Assembly: GCA_037954235.1 (NCBI GenBank)
Contig: JBBMOA010000007.1
Coordinates: 30,545,832 to 30,609,831, forward strand
Length of the DNA stretch: 64,000 nucleotides
Direction of reading: 5' to 3'
Source: Aulostomus chinensis
Taxonomy: Eukaryota; Chordata; Actinopteri; Syngnathiformes; Aulostomidae
Shown here: positions 10,331-21,000 of the stretch, piece by piece
Layout of the letters: every line of letters starts with the position of its first letter
Numbering within the stretch: position 1 is the first letter of the stretch
The notes under the pieces: model-generated
What the model saw: the letters and a program-made list of their open reading frames with translations, nothing else
Databases searched by the model: none
Told to the model about the DNA's origin: nothing
Translations under genes and position numbers: made by a program

Positions 10331-12340
10331 CTAGTTGTACTTCTTGTCTCCTTGACAGAAACAGAGAGAAGGGGAGGAGTCACAACTGCAATCAGAAAAC
10401 CAGCGCTTCTCTTAGTTGTTAACTTGTCGTCACGGCAGCAGGAGCTCAACGTCTCACCTCTGCTCTTCTTGACTTTTGGGGAGCAGGGTTTGGACACGGT
10501 GACGCTGGGTTGACACTCGGCGTTGAACAATGCTCGCTTCAGCGTCCCTGACCGACTCTTGGTGTTTTCAGCGGCATCACACGCCCCCCAGGGGCCAAAC
10601 TTGTACTTGCAGTCACCTGAAGAAAAGACAACAAAAGAAATTTGACATCATGAAGCTTTAGATGAGGATGTAGAGTGACGGTTCCGGTCCGGTGCCATGA
10701 CACCTTCACGTCCTGCCATGTAGCCCTCAAAAGATGTATCATGTTGTGTGTGTAAGCCTGTTCTGGACAGGAAGTAGAACAAACAGGAAGTAGAACTGTG
10801 GTATGGTATCGCTACTTGTAAAATGTTGTGATTTGGTGCGAAACAAATAAAATTGACTTGACCTGACTTGAGGACACGATTGATGCCCCCAGTCCTACTC
10901 TGCCTCTGATTGGCTAGTATTTGGTGCCTTATTTAGGCGTGTGACATGAGATCCAATCAGAGGAATTTGGGAAAACCAAAAAGGCTGGACTGCTGTGCAG
11001 TAGGATGCTGAGCGGCAGCGTTAGCTTACTGATGTCCTTCTTCCAGTTGCAGGGGATCCTGCAGTTGATCTTGTCGGTGCGATCTTTACAGGTGACCTCC
11101 CGCAGTCCGTCGCCACAGTTTCCTTTGTCCGGGACACATTTCCCATACTGAGTCTCCGCGACGGAGCACTCGGACTCTGGCCGCAACTTGTCATGTTTAC
11201 TACCTGGAACACAAAGGTTTAGTGGTTCACACATTGTGTCCTCCAACATTCTCCTAAATTTTTCAAACTCTAGATTGAACAGATTTGTCACATTCATTCA
11301 ATTAGGTGAAGTGAACCACTGAGTCAATGTCCCTAGCAAGCTAAGCTAACACGGACAGCGTCTCTACCTGCGTCTGGAAATGGAAACGGTGAAGATGAAT
11401 GTCGTTATTACTAGAGGACAAAGAGTCTCTTATTGTCAGGATCTGGGGACAACAGACAACAAGAAGACTTGAGTGAGCAGGAATAGTGGATTTACTTCAA
11501 GCTACATGCTAATGTTGTGGCATAACTGGTGCGCTCGTTGAATGTTGGATGTCCTCTTGTCTTATTTTGTCCATCAACTGACCAATCAGGAACCTCATAG
11601 GATGAGGACTGAACCAGTGCCTCTGTAGTTCCTGGGTGGGACTGTTGGTCTTTGACCAGGCTCCACTGTGCCATCAGTGCTGTTGTTCAGGCGCGCAACA
11701 GTGAACACCCGTTAAATGCTAACAGCTAGCTGTTAGCATGCGTTGTTTGAGTGGTCATAAACAAATATGCATAGCAGATGTTAAAGTTTAAATCTTCTCC
11801 CTCAAACATATCTCAAGTTATGTTGATTTTTTTGTTGTTGTTGTTGTTCTGTGCTTTTGTGTGTCGGTGTAATGTGATGTTTTCCAAGATGGCGGACACA
11901 TTCAAAACAGGATATGAGAAGTGCCTTTGGATCTGAGGAAGGTGGCAGACGAGGACGTCACTCCTCCTTGGTGATAACGTCTCTGTGTCATGGTTAATGG
12001 GTTTGAGGGGAACATCCAAGAACTCGCTAGCAGTCTTAATCAGATCTAACAGCAACTTCTAGAAAAGAAATCAACACAGAACCCAATGATGTCTCCAGAA
12101 CTAAATGTGGACCATGAATCCTGCAGTTGATACAAAGCCAGTTTCCTCAGAGGTCCCCCTGAGTTGCAAAGCTTCATTTTTAACAGGAACACGTGGTGCG
12201 TTCGGGGACAGCTGTCACACAGGAACTTCACCTTACCCTTGCGGGACTTTCTCACCTTTGTGAGCTTTTCTGCGGTTCGCCTCAGCGGTGGCGAGCATCA
12301 GCAGCAGCAGCAGCAGCGTCACGGGGAACAAACGTCGCAT
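10331..12340 (-). CDS. mdk: mdk, midkine heparin-binding growth factor, complete (145 aa)
   Basis: Midkine is a secreted heparin-binding cytokine acting in neural development and regeneration. Minus-strand coding exons are 12256-12340, 11030-11203, 10458-10616 and 10331-10350. All phases join and the total is 438 bases. Exon 1 gives a signal peptide with a six-leucine core (CTG x6), MRRLFPVTLLLLLLMLATAE. Exon 2 encodes the N-domain with six cysteines (ECSVAETQYGKC, GNCGDGLREVTC, INCRIPCNWKKD). Exon 3 encodes the C-domain with four (DCKYKFGPWGACD, FNAECQPSVTVSKPC). The ten cysteines match the five disulfides of the family, and human MDK is 143 aa. The tail is short and basic (KKSRGDKKYN). An acceptor one base before the ATG (12342-12343) shows a noncoding exon lies upstream. 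Pleiotrophin is the alternative, but synteny and length favour midkine. Confidence 0.95.
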
Positions 12341-15274
12341 CCTGTTGAAGAAACATCAGGGACACATTTAAAGCTACAGTGTGTAACTTTTACATGTTAA
12401 CGTCTCTAAAACGACAGCCTCCAAACTCATCGCTGCCTCTCTCCAGGCGGAGGTTTCACCTCCACATCTGTGGAGACATTGATCATCTAAGTAACTCTCA
12501 TGTGTCTGATGACAAAATCACTCAACATCAAGGGGACATGTGACGCCAAGTCAACGTTTGACTGTGTTGTTGCAATCACTCTCAATTCCAGACGAGGGAG
12601 ACAGAAGCTCCACACTGCAACGTGAAACTTTGGGATGTGTTGACCGTTTGGGTTGTTTCTGTCTTGGTCTGGTCTGTCAGCTGACGCGGCGTCGTGGCGT
12701 GACGCAGCCCTGACCGACCTGAGCCAGATGGTCCAAACAAAGTCCAAACCAAATCTGCTCCCTTTTCAACTCTTAAGCCAAGTAATCGGACTATTGTGGT
12801 GGAGCAGCTTCGGGATTATAGAAGTAGGCTAATGTATTCACACACGCTTCTGGTTTATATCTGCGTTTCATTGTCAACATTTGAACGTTTCTGCAGCGTT
12901 TAACCAGGACAACATCAGCTCGCCGCTCGCCTCGAAAAACCAGGTCAATCACCCATAAATCTCCTCTCAGCCTCTCGGCTGTTTTTGTGCTGTGGGATGA
13001 CAGACTCGTCTTTCAGGCCTCCATTAAAGTGCTGCTCCTCTTTCACATGTCAGCTGGCCACTCTTGCTCCTCCTGCGGCCTTTTATGAGACTGAGGCAGC
13101 TCTCAGCAGGCCGCCAGCCTGCCCGCCATCAATGAGGAGGAGGAGGAGGCAGCGTCCAAGTAGCGCCTCAAAGAGCCTTTACATCCCCCTCAAAAGAATC
13201 CTGATTCATTGGTGCGAGACAAAGAGCCCTCTAGCCTGGTTTCATTTCTCTAAAGCCCAACAGACTCCGAGCCACGTCTTCGCCCCCCGCCACCGCCTCC
13301 TGCGCCACCCTGAATAGAAACTTATTTGCATCAGCGAACAATGGAACCCTAGCAGGAAGAAAAGGAATGGGATGCTCCCTTTGGTCCAACCCAGAGGAAC
13401 TTCCTCCTGAATCCGAGGGCTCGCTCTTGCTTCCGGACACAATGACAGTGTAAAGTTGTGAAATGTGCAGAACGCTGCCACGTTCTGTCTCTGAAAGAGA
13501 AGAACCTGCTAGCAGCAAATGTAATGGAACGTTTGAAGAACAATTCAATTTTAATATGATGGTCTCTTTGTTCGGAGGGTGTTCCGTCAGGTCACATTTA
13601 ACTTGAACAGATTCCAAGCAGCTATTTGGACTCTGGATCCAACAGAACTGGCATGATAAAATGTGACTTCAGGTATAAACAAAGATGGAGGTGGGCAGTG
13701 GTCATCGACTGCTCCGGCTGTGGGTGACGTCGCGTCTGAGGAGACGGGACTGAAGAGCTGCAAACGAGGCGTCACAGTCACAAATGAGGCGAGTGCTAGC
13801 AGTTGCTCGAAGCTAATGTAGCATCTGCTGAATCATCACAGTTTGTTCATGTCTTCAGTATCAAATATGTTTGATATTTAAGTCAAAAATATCAAAGTTC
13901 GCAATCTAGTTAATTATTGATTATTATCTAATGATTTGACCAGATAACCAGTTCTGACCAGCAAACTGCGATGCCCCCCGATGGTCTGAAAGGGCAGCGA
14001 CTGTCTCCACGGGTCAACAATTATCATCCTGAAAACTTTTTTCAAGCAGCCAAATAACATGTAGTCTTATTGGAACATTAGCTACATGCTAGCAGCTCTA
14101 GTGGCTAGCTGATGAGTTCTGGTGCGATATCCTCTAACTTGAGAGCATTCTGGGTAACGATGCTAGGGCTGAAACGATGCTAAGGAGGCAACGATGCTAG
14201 GCAGGCAACGATGCTAGGCAGGCAACGATGCTAGGGAGGCAACGATGCTAGGCAGGCAACGATGCGAGGCAGGCAACGATGCCTGGGAGGCAACGATGCC
14301 TGGGAGGCAACGATGCTAGGGAGGCAACGTTGCTAGGCAGGCAACGATGCTAGGCAACGATGCTAGGGAGGCAACGATGCTAGGGAGGCAACGATGCTAG
14401 GGAGGCAACGATGCTAGGGAGGCAACGATGCTAGGGCCAAAACCAGGCGGCGCAACTCTTCTGTCAGGTTGGTGCAGACACGGCGAGCACTGTGATTCTT
14501 GACGGGTTTAAACTTTTGCAGCTCATCGTCTCTTCACGCTGTTGATGAACGACTTAAACACCCAAAAACTAGTTTTGAAGGAAACCGTCCAGACGGCTCC
14601 TTTCTGCATTGCTGGTGAAATAAACAGCAACGACACGGCACTGACGAGTCCGTGTCACACTCGAGACACACGACGAACTTTAACCTCAAAGGAAGATCAA
14701 AGGTCATGAGGATTAAGGTCTGATGCAGAATCACTGATGCGACGCTTGAACGTGTCATTTTAATAATTCATTCATCTACAACTTACTTTGCTTTCTTTCT
14801 CTAAATTTCATGTCGATTGTTGAAATACTTTCTTGCTGTTCTTCAATTAATTAAAATTTCAACCCATTTTTAAAAAGAAAGATAAATGGTTGGAAAATGA
14901 TGAGGAAATTATTTTAGCCAAATATTGCCAAATAAAAACAAACACATTTGATCAAACATTTAGCCAAATATGAATGAAATAAAATACAGTAAAAAGAGAT
15001 CTTTTGAAATGGACAGTTAAATGGCTGTTGACCTGAAATGAAAGCAAGAACAGGACTTCATCATTTAGCAGCTAACCAAACCACAGCCTCCATCATCTCG
15101 CTGGTGAGTGGGGAGCTGGCAGGTTCTTGTGGATCCAGATTTCTGAAGACGGACGTGCGACTGCTGCACTGAAGTTGATCGACTGGAGGTTCTGCTGTAA
15201 TACTCAAACTTTTCCTTTTTGTGGTCATCAGAACAGGAAACTGATGTCTACTGAGTTTTAACCATCAAAAGAAA
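12341..15274. other. mdk: mdk upstream sequence / probable 5' intron
   Basis: No coding exon was recognised. It includes a unique, GC-moderate block at about 13010-13320 that resembles conserved noncoding sequence and the 17-bp minisatellite at 14155-14436. An AT-rich stretch follows at 14760-15010. Confidence 0.5.
14155..14436 (+). repeat. 17-bp minisatellite (GGCAACGATGCTAGGGA type)
   Basis: About 16-17 copies of a 17-bp unit, with a few variants (GATGCGAGG, GATGCCTGG, AACGTTGC) and occasional shorter units. Confidence 0.93.
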
Positions 15275-15280
15275 ACTTAC

Positions 15281-15345
15281 TTGCTGGTGAAGAGAAGCAG
15301 CTGGTCGAGCTGAAGGGTCGTCGTCTTCTGCTGCCTGAAAACACC
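15281..15345 (-). promoter_or_regulatory. mdk: Candidate mdk 5' noncoding exon
   Basis: In minus sense this segment ends CACCAGCAA followed by a perfect donor, GTAAGT (15275-15280). The mdk start exon has an acceptor directly before its ATG, so a 5' UTR exon is required upstream. A CT/GA-rich stretch at 15358-15482 lies just beyond. The upstream edge is a guess. Confidence 0.4.
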
Positions 15346-15357
15346 TCATCCAGCCCT

Positions 15358-15446
15358 CCCTCTCTCTCTCTCTCTCTCTCTCACATACACACACTCTCCC
15401 CTCTCCTCTCCCTCTGTCCCTCTAACTGTCTCTCTCTCACACACAC

Positions 15447-15482
<36 letters not shown>
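15358..15482 (+). repeat. (TC)n / polypyrimidine stretch
   Basis: TC-dinucleotide runs at 15360-15382 and 15440-15482, with short CA runs between. In minus sense this is a GA-rich block just upstream of the candidate mdk first exon. Confidence 0.9.
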
Positions 15483-15485
<3 letters not shown>

Positions 15486-15639
15486 GATAGCAGGAGATTT
15501 AATCCTGATGGGCAAAAGCGGCTCAGTGTGAAAAGGGAAAGTATGATTGTCGTAAAACGTAAGGGAATGACTTGTAGGGAAAGTCTCTCAATGTCCATGG
15601 TCCCCAGGGACGCTCCTCTAGGGAGCTGAAACCCAGGCT

Positions 15640-16105
15640 ACTTAGCTTAGCACGATGGCTGGTAGTAGGTTGGAAGTATTAGCATCAGCTAGCTCAGGTC
15701 CAGGCAAGTTAGCTTAGCCCAATGATTGGTAGTGGGTGGGAAGTGTTAGCATCAGCTAGCTCAGGTCCAGGCTAGTTAGCTTAGCCCAATGACTGGTAGT
15801 GGGTGGGAAGTGTTAGCATCAGCTAGCTCAGGTCCAGGCTAGTTAGCTTAGCCCAATGACTGGTAGTGGGTGGGAAGTGTTAGCATCAGCTAGCTCAGGT
15901 CCAGGCTAGTTAGCTTAGCCCAATGGCTGGTAGTGGGTGGGAAGTGTTAGCATCAGCTAGCTCAGGTCCAAGCTAGTTAGCTTAGCCCAATGGCTGGTAG
16001 TGGTGGGAAGTGTTAGCATCAGCTAGCTCAGGTCCATGCTAGTTAGCTTAGCCCAATGGCTGGTAGTGGGTGGAAGTGTTAGCATCAGCTAGCTCAGGTC
16101 CAGGA
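15640..16105 (+). repeat. 67-bp tandem repeat, about seven copies
   Basis: The AATG anchors at 15721, 15788, 15855, 15922 and 15989 are exactly 67 bp apart, and a 66-bp step leads to 16055. A diverged copy lies near 15653. The unit contains CTAGTTAGCTTAGCCCAATG and AGCATCAGCTAGCTCAGGTC. A related inverted pair occurs at 22864-22961. Confidence 0.95.
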
Positions 16106-17595
16106 TGCTGGTGTGTCCAGCAGGAACCCTCCTCCTCCTCCTCCTCATCATCAGTAGCAGCAGTCGCTCTTCTAGTCCTCAACAAACCTTTGGTTCTGTT
16201 GACCCAAGTTCCAGTGGAGCTTTGGAGGTGCTGCGTCAAATCACTGCTCCCAGTCAGGAAAGTAGTTCCGGCTACATGTCTGATTCTACCACTACAACGT
16301 CTCCTCATGTTAAACTGGTGTTCATCACCAAGGTTACCACTTTATCTAAAAGTGGGCGTGTCCCTGACTGATGGATATGGACATTGATTCTTGTCCATAT
16401 CTAATGACTCAGTCATGTGTGAGGTCATTTTTGGAGGCACCGCAGGAAGCTGCATCCTTCTGTCCTGAGGTCACAACAACCTGAACAACCAGATATAAAA
16501 ATGAAAACTCTGACATAATGAAGACGACCTCCTCCAGATGATGCTGTGATCATGTGACCATGGCTATATTTAAAAAAAAAAAACAGGCTAAAGGTGCTCC
16601 ACCCACTGATTTGTTTCTTATTCTGTGGTTGGTGTTTGTCTTCCTGCTCTGCACCAACTGTTCGCTAACTCTGCTGTAGTTACTGTTAACAAGCTGCCAT
16701 CCCTGTAAAAACAAGTACATTTATAATTAAGGGGCGTGTCCATGCTAATTTTAGGACCCCTACCTTACTACAGGAAGCTGCATCATCACATCACCTTATG
16801 TTGTTAGATAATGTTCTGACTGTTTCCCACATCTTATTCCCTTTTTTCAAGTTTTTTTCTCTCCAGTTGTGTCCCCTATCCACCCAACAAGCTGTCCTGG
16901 TCATAGCTCCGCCCCCTCTACGGCTGCTCGGCTTGCACTTTCATTACCAGAAAGATAACTTGCATGATTATGTACATTCAGTGGTTAGTGTCATAAAGTA
17001 ACAACAATATTGTTTATCATACTTTCTGGAAAATATTATCAGCAAACTTTGTTATATTGACAGCAGGTTTACCTGAAATTATATGGGGGCGGAGCCATGG
17101 CTGAGGAGGATGCCTCCTCTTTCTTAGCTCATGAATGCTGGAGTGACTTCATGACGATGGTTTACTCTGAGCGTTTATTGTGCGGTTGTTGTTGTGTCCT
17201 GTTCCGCACATTCAAAGTGTGCGTTGAATGACTGATTGTCCTCACAGGAGTCGAGTGCTGACGGGTTTTATTGCAGGTCACTCAGAAACATCCAGAGTCA
17301 AACACTCTTCATCACTTTGGCACAAACTACTTCAGCTTCTTTAACGTTTCCATGACTTTCCTGCGTCCACATATTTACACCACTGACACGCACACACAAC
17401 CAAAGATGGCTGCTGCTGTTAGGACACACAAACGTTACAAAAACACCTCATATGTTGAAATGTTCAAACTTGAAAAGACGAGCTGATCTACAATCAGTAA
17501 TAAATTCCTAAATTCATTGGATAAATAAGCAAACGCTGCCTCCTCGCAGCCAACAAATACATCCAAAAGGTCACTAGAAGCTTGAGAGACGCAGT
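16106..17595. other. Gap between the mdk upstream region and the dgkz 3' end
   Basis: Short frames near 16105-16390 follow directly from the 67-bp repeat and have no recognisable content. No gene or element was identified. Two further AATAAA hexamers in minus sense lie near 17172 and 17264, which could serve longer dgkz transcripts. Confidence 0.4.
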
Positions 17596-17905
17596 TTTAT
17601 TTATCTGGGGCGGGGAAGCTTGGAGGTCAGCTGCAGACGTGAATGTGGTTCAGTCAAAGACGCTGTTGTTGAGGTCAGAGCGCTAATGTTCAGTAGATAA
17701 AGACACATTCAGGACGCCGCGTGAACTCACTGTCGCGTCCAGTGGCTGCCGGAGAAGGCGACGTCCACAATAAACCCTCGACTCAGTTAGAGTCAGTAAT
17801 AACGGCGTTCATCTTGTATAACGGCGCCCTGACAGAAACCATCAGCACACTTCCAGGCGATGCCATGGTCAAGGTCGAACCCTGGCAGATTTGGCGCGCT
17901 GGCAG
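17596..17905 (-). promoter_or_regulatory. dgkz: dgkz proximal 3' UTR with AATAAA signal
   Basis: In minus sense an AATAAA (plus-strand TTTATT, 17596-17601) lies about 305 bases past the dgkz stop and is the first good poly(A) signal. Confidence 0.45.
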
Positions 17906-18022
17906 TCAGACCGCCGTCTCCTGGTCTTCCCTCAGAATCATCTGGTAATGTTGGCGGTTTTCCAAGTAATCAGCAAGCTCCTGGTCCTGGGCCTTCTCCG
18001 CTCGCTGTTTGGGCGTCTCCCC
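17906..18022 (-). CDS. dgkz: dgkz last coding exon with ETAV PDZ ligand
   Basis: The exon reads GETPKQRAEKAQDQELADYL, then ENRQHYQMILREDQETAV and a TGA at 17906-17908. It matches the human C-terminus almost residue for residue. ETAV is the class I PDZ ligand through which DGKZ binds syntrophins and SNX27. Confidence 0.95.
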   Translation of the reverse strand, partial: GETPKQRAEKAQDQELADYLENRQHYQMILREDQETAV

Positions 18023-21000
18023 CTGAAACAAAGAGCATTCACAAAGATGAGGTTTCCTTGACTCACCAACACCGCCGGGCTGAACGCCATCGTCAGGTTA
18101 GGAGGGTAAAGCTGTGAAGACGTCAGTTTCTTCAGTCTTTGGGGGTATTGGATGTGTGTGACTTCCTCTCGCTCTTCAGACAAAACGGGACCTGCTGGTT
18201 TGACCAAAATTCACAAAAATTTAGTAAACAATCTCAGCTGATCACCGAGGTTGACACATGGTGTCCAGGTGGGGAGGAGGAGCTTCGTCCAAGGAGACGC
18301 GCTTCGTCTCTGCAGAACTTTGTTTCTCTCATCAATCCACCAAAATACTCACATTCATCAATTTGGGTGATAAATTTTAAAATTTACTTGGGCTGAACAA
18401 ACCTGCGGCAGGGACAACGCCACCACCGCTCACCTTTCATTTGTCCTGGACACATGAGCTACCGCAGCTCGCCAAACGCTTGTGATGACAAGCCTGTTTG
18501 CAAGCTGTCAAACTTAGCGTCTTTGGTTAGCGTGTTAGCATTTTTCCTGAATAGTTCAATGAGAGAGAAAGTTGCATTCAGATAGATAGATGCTCTTCAT
18601 GTGCTCGAGAGCAGAAGAGAGAAAAACACACTGAGATTATGGGATGCTTCCTGTTACCACGGGCTTCACCATGGTGACAGAGATCTGCAGTCTTTGTGTG
18701 AGTGGGAGCGCAGCCCGGGGATCCTGCAGCGCCGCGTTTCTCAATGACACACAACATTAATCACTTTAAAGAAGTGGGTCAAATACCGCTGCAGATCCAT
18801 TCAGAGGGCCTGAGGCTGGTGGCCGTCGCCGGGCCTGAGAATGCCGCACACACCTGCTCTGAGCAGCTGGACGCAACCCGAAATTGCAATCATCAGTGAG
18901 TCACTTCCTCCACGAGTTGCTGCTCTGACAGCTACTGACAGTGAGCAATTAATCAGAGGAAAACTTTCACACCCACAAAGAGTGGAGAGAGCAGACGCCG
19001 GCACCAAGACGCTGAAACGTCCAGAAACTCTCCATAAACAGCAGGTGAGGCTCCGCCTCCAGGAACTACCAGTAAGTTACAACAGAAGTAGAGATGCAGT
19101 ACGGTCACTGGTCAAAGGTCAAACAATGGAGCGTCACATGGAACGGGATAAAAACATGTTACATTCACATATGCAGTACGATAGGGTGAGTTGGAGTCCA
19201 ACAGGAAGTGGTCATCTCCTGGTTCCTCCATCAACAGGAAGTGGTCATCTCCTGGTTCCTCCATCAACAGGAAGTGGTCATCTCCTGGTTCCTCCACCAA
19301 AAGGAAGTGGTCATAGCCTGGTTCCTCCCCCAGCAGCCAATAGGCTCGCTCCATGTGATTGTGGTGATTGAACCAGTAAATCAGCTCTGGTGAACAAAAG
19401 TTGATGATCTTCCAGGTTCAGTTCATCAAGATCATCTTCACTAATGAACCCTCTGATGATGCTGGAAGCCTGGATGCTATGGTTAGCAGGGCTAAGCTAA
19501 CAGTAGCCTAGGGAGGAGCTACACCAGGGTCACATGACTTCAAGGTCACCACCACTAAGCTTCAGGCTTCTTGTGTTTCCCCTGATGACCTTTAATGACC
19601 TCCATGACCTCTGTAGGCTCCTCTAGACTCTTGTTAGCAACCCAGGTTTTTAAGACTCCACCACTCCACCATCCACCAGTCTGGTGTTTACTGGTGGATC
19701 TGATGTAGAACTGAACCTCCACCATCCACCAGTCTGGTGTTTACTGGTGGATATGATGTAGAACTGAACCTCCACCATCCACCGGTCTGGTGTTTACTGG
19801 TGGATCTGATGTAGAACTGAACCTCCACCATCCACCAGTCTAGTGTTTACTGGTGGATCTGATGTAGAACTGAACCTCCAACATCCACCGGTCTGGTGTT
19901 TACTGGTGGATCTGATGTAGAACTGAACCTCCACCATCCACCAGTCTAGTGTTTACTGGTGGATCTGATGTAGAACTGAACCTCCACCATCCACCAGTCT
20001 GGTGTTTACTGGTGGATCTGATGTAGAACTGAACCTCCACCATCCACCGGTCTGGTGTTTACTGGTGGAGCTGATGTAGAACTGAACCTCCACCATCCAC
20101 CAGTCTAGTGTTTACTGGTGGACCTGATGTAGAACTGAACCTCCACCATCCACCGGTCTGGTGTTTACTGGTGGATCTGATGTAGAACTGAACCTCCAAC
20201 ATCCACCGGTCTGGTGTTTACTGGTGGGTCTGATGTAGAACTGAACCTCCACCATCCAGCGGTCTGGTGTTTACTGGTGGATCTGATGTAGAACTGAACC
20301 TCCACCATCCACCAGTCTAGTGTTTACTGGTGGATCTGATGTAGAACTGAACCTCCACCATCCACCAGTCTGGTGTTTACTGGTGGACCTGATTTAGAAC
20401 TGAACCTCCACCATCCACCAGTCTGGTGTTTACTGGTGGACCTGATTTAGAACTGAACCTCCACCATCCACCAGTCTGGTGTTTACTGGTGGACCTGATT
20501 TAGAACTGAACCTCCACCATCCACCAGTCTGGTGTTTACTGGTGGACCTGATTTAGAACTGAACCTCCACCATCCACCAGTCTGGTGTTTACTGGTGGAC
20601 CTGATTTAGAACTGAACCTCCACCATCCACCAGTCTGGTGTTTACTGGTGGATATGATGTAGAACTGAACCTCCACCATCCACCGGTCTGGTGTTTACTG
20701 GTGGATCTGATGTAGAACTGAACCTCCACCATCCACCAGTCTGGTGTTTACTGGTGGATCTGATGTAGAACTGAACCTCCACCATCCACCAGTCTAGTGT
20801 TTACTGGTGGATCTGATGTAGAACTGAACCTCCACCATCCACCGGTCTGGTGTTTACTGGTGGATCTGATGTAGAACTGAACCTCCAACATCCACCAGTC
20901 TGGTGTTTACTGGTGGACCTGATTTAGAACTGAACCTCCACCATCCACCGGTCTGGTGTTTACTGGTGGACCTGATTTAGAACTGAACCTCCACCATCCA

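Noticed and set aside
18841..19371. 176-codon plus-strand frame
   Set aside because: Its second half is the 33-bp tandem repeat and the first half has no recognisable domain. It lies inside a dgkz intron on the opposite strand.
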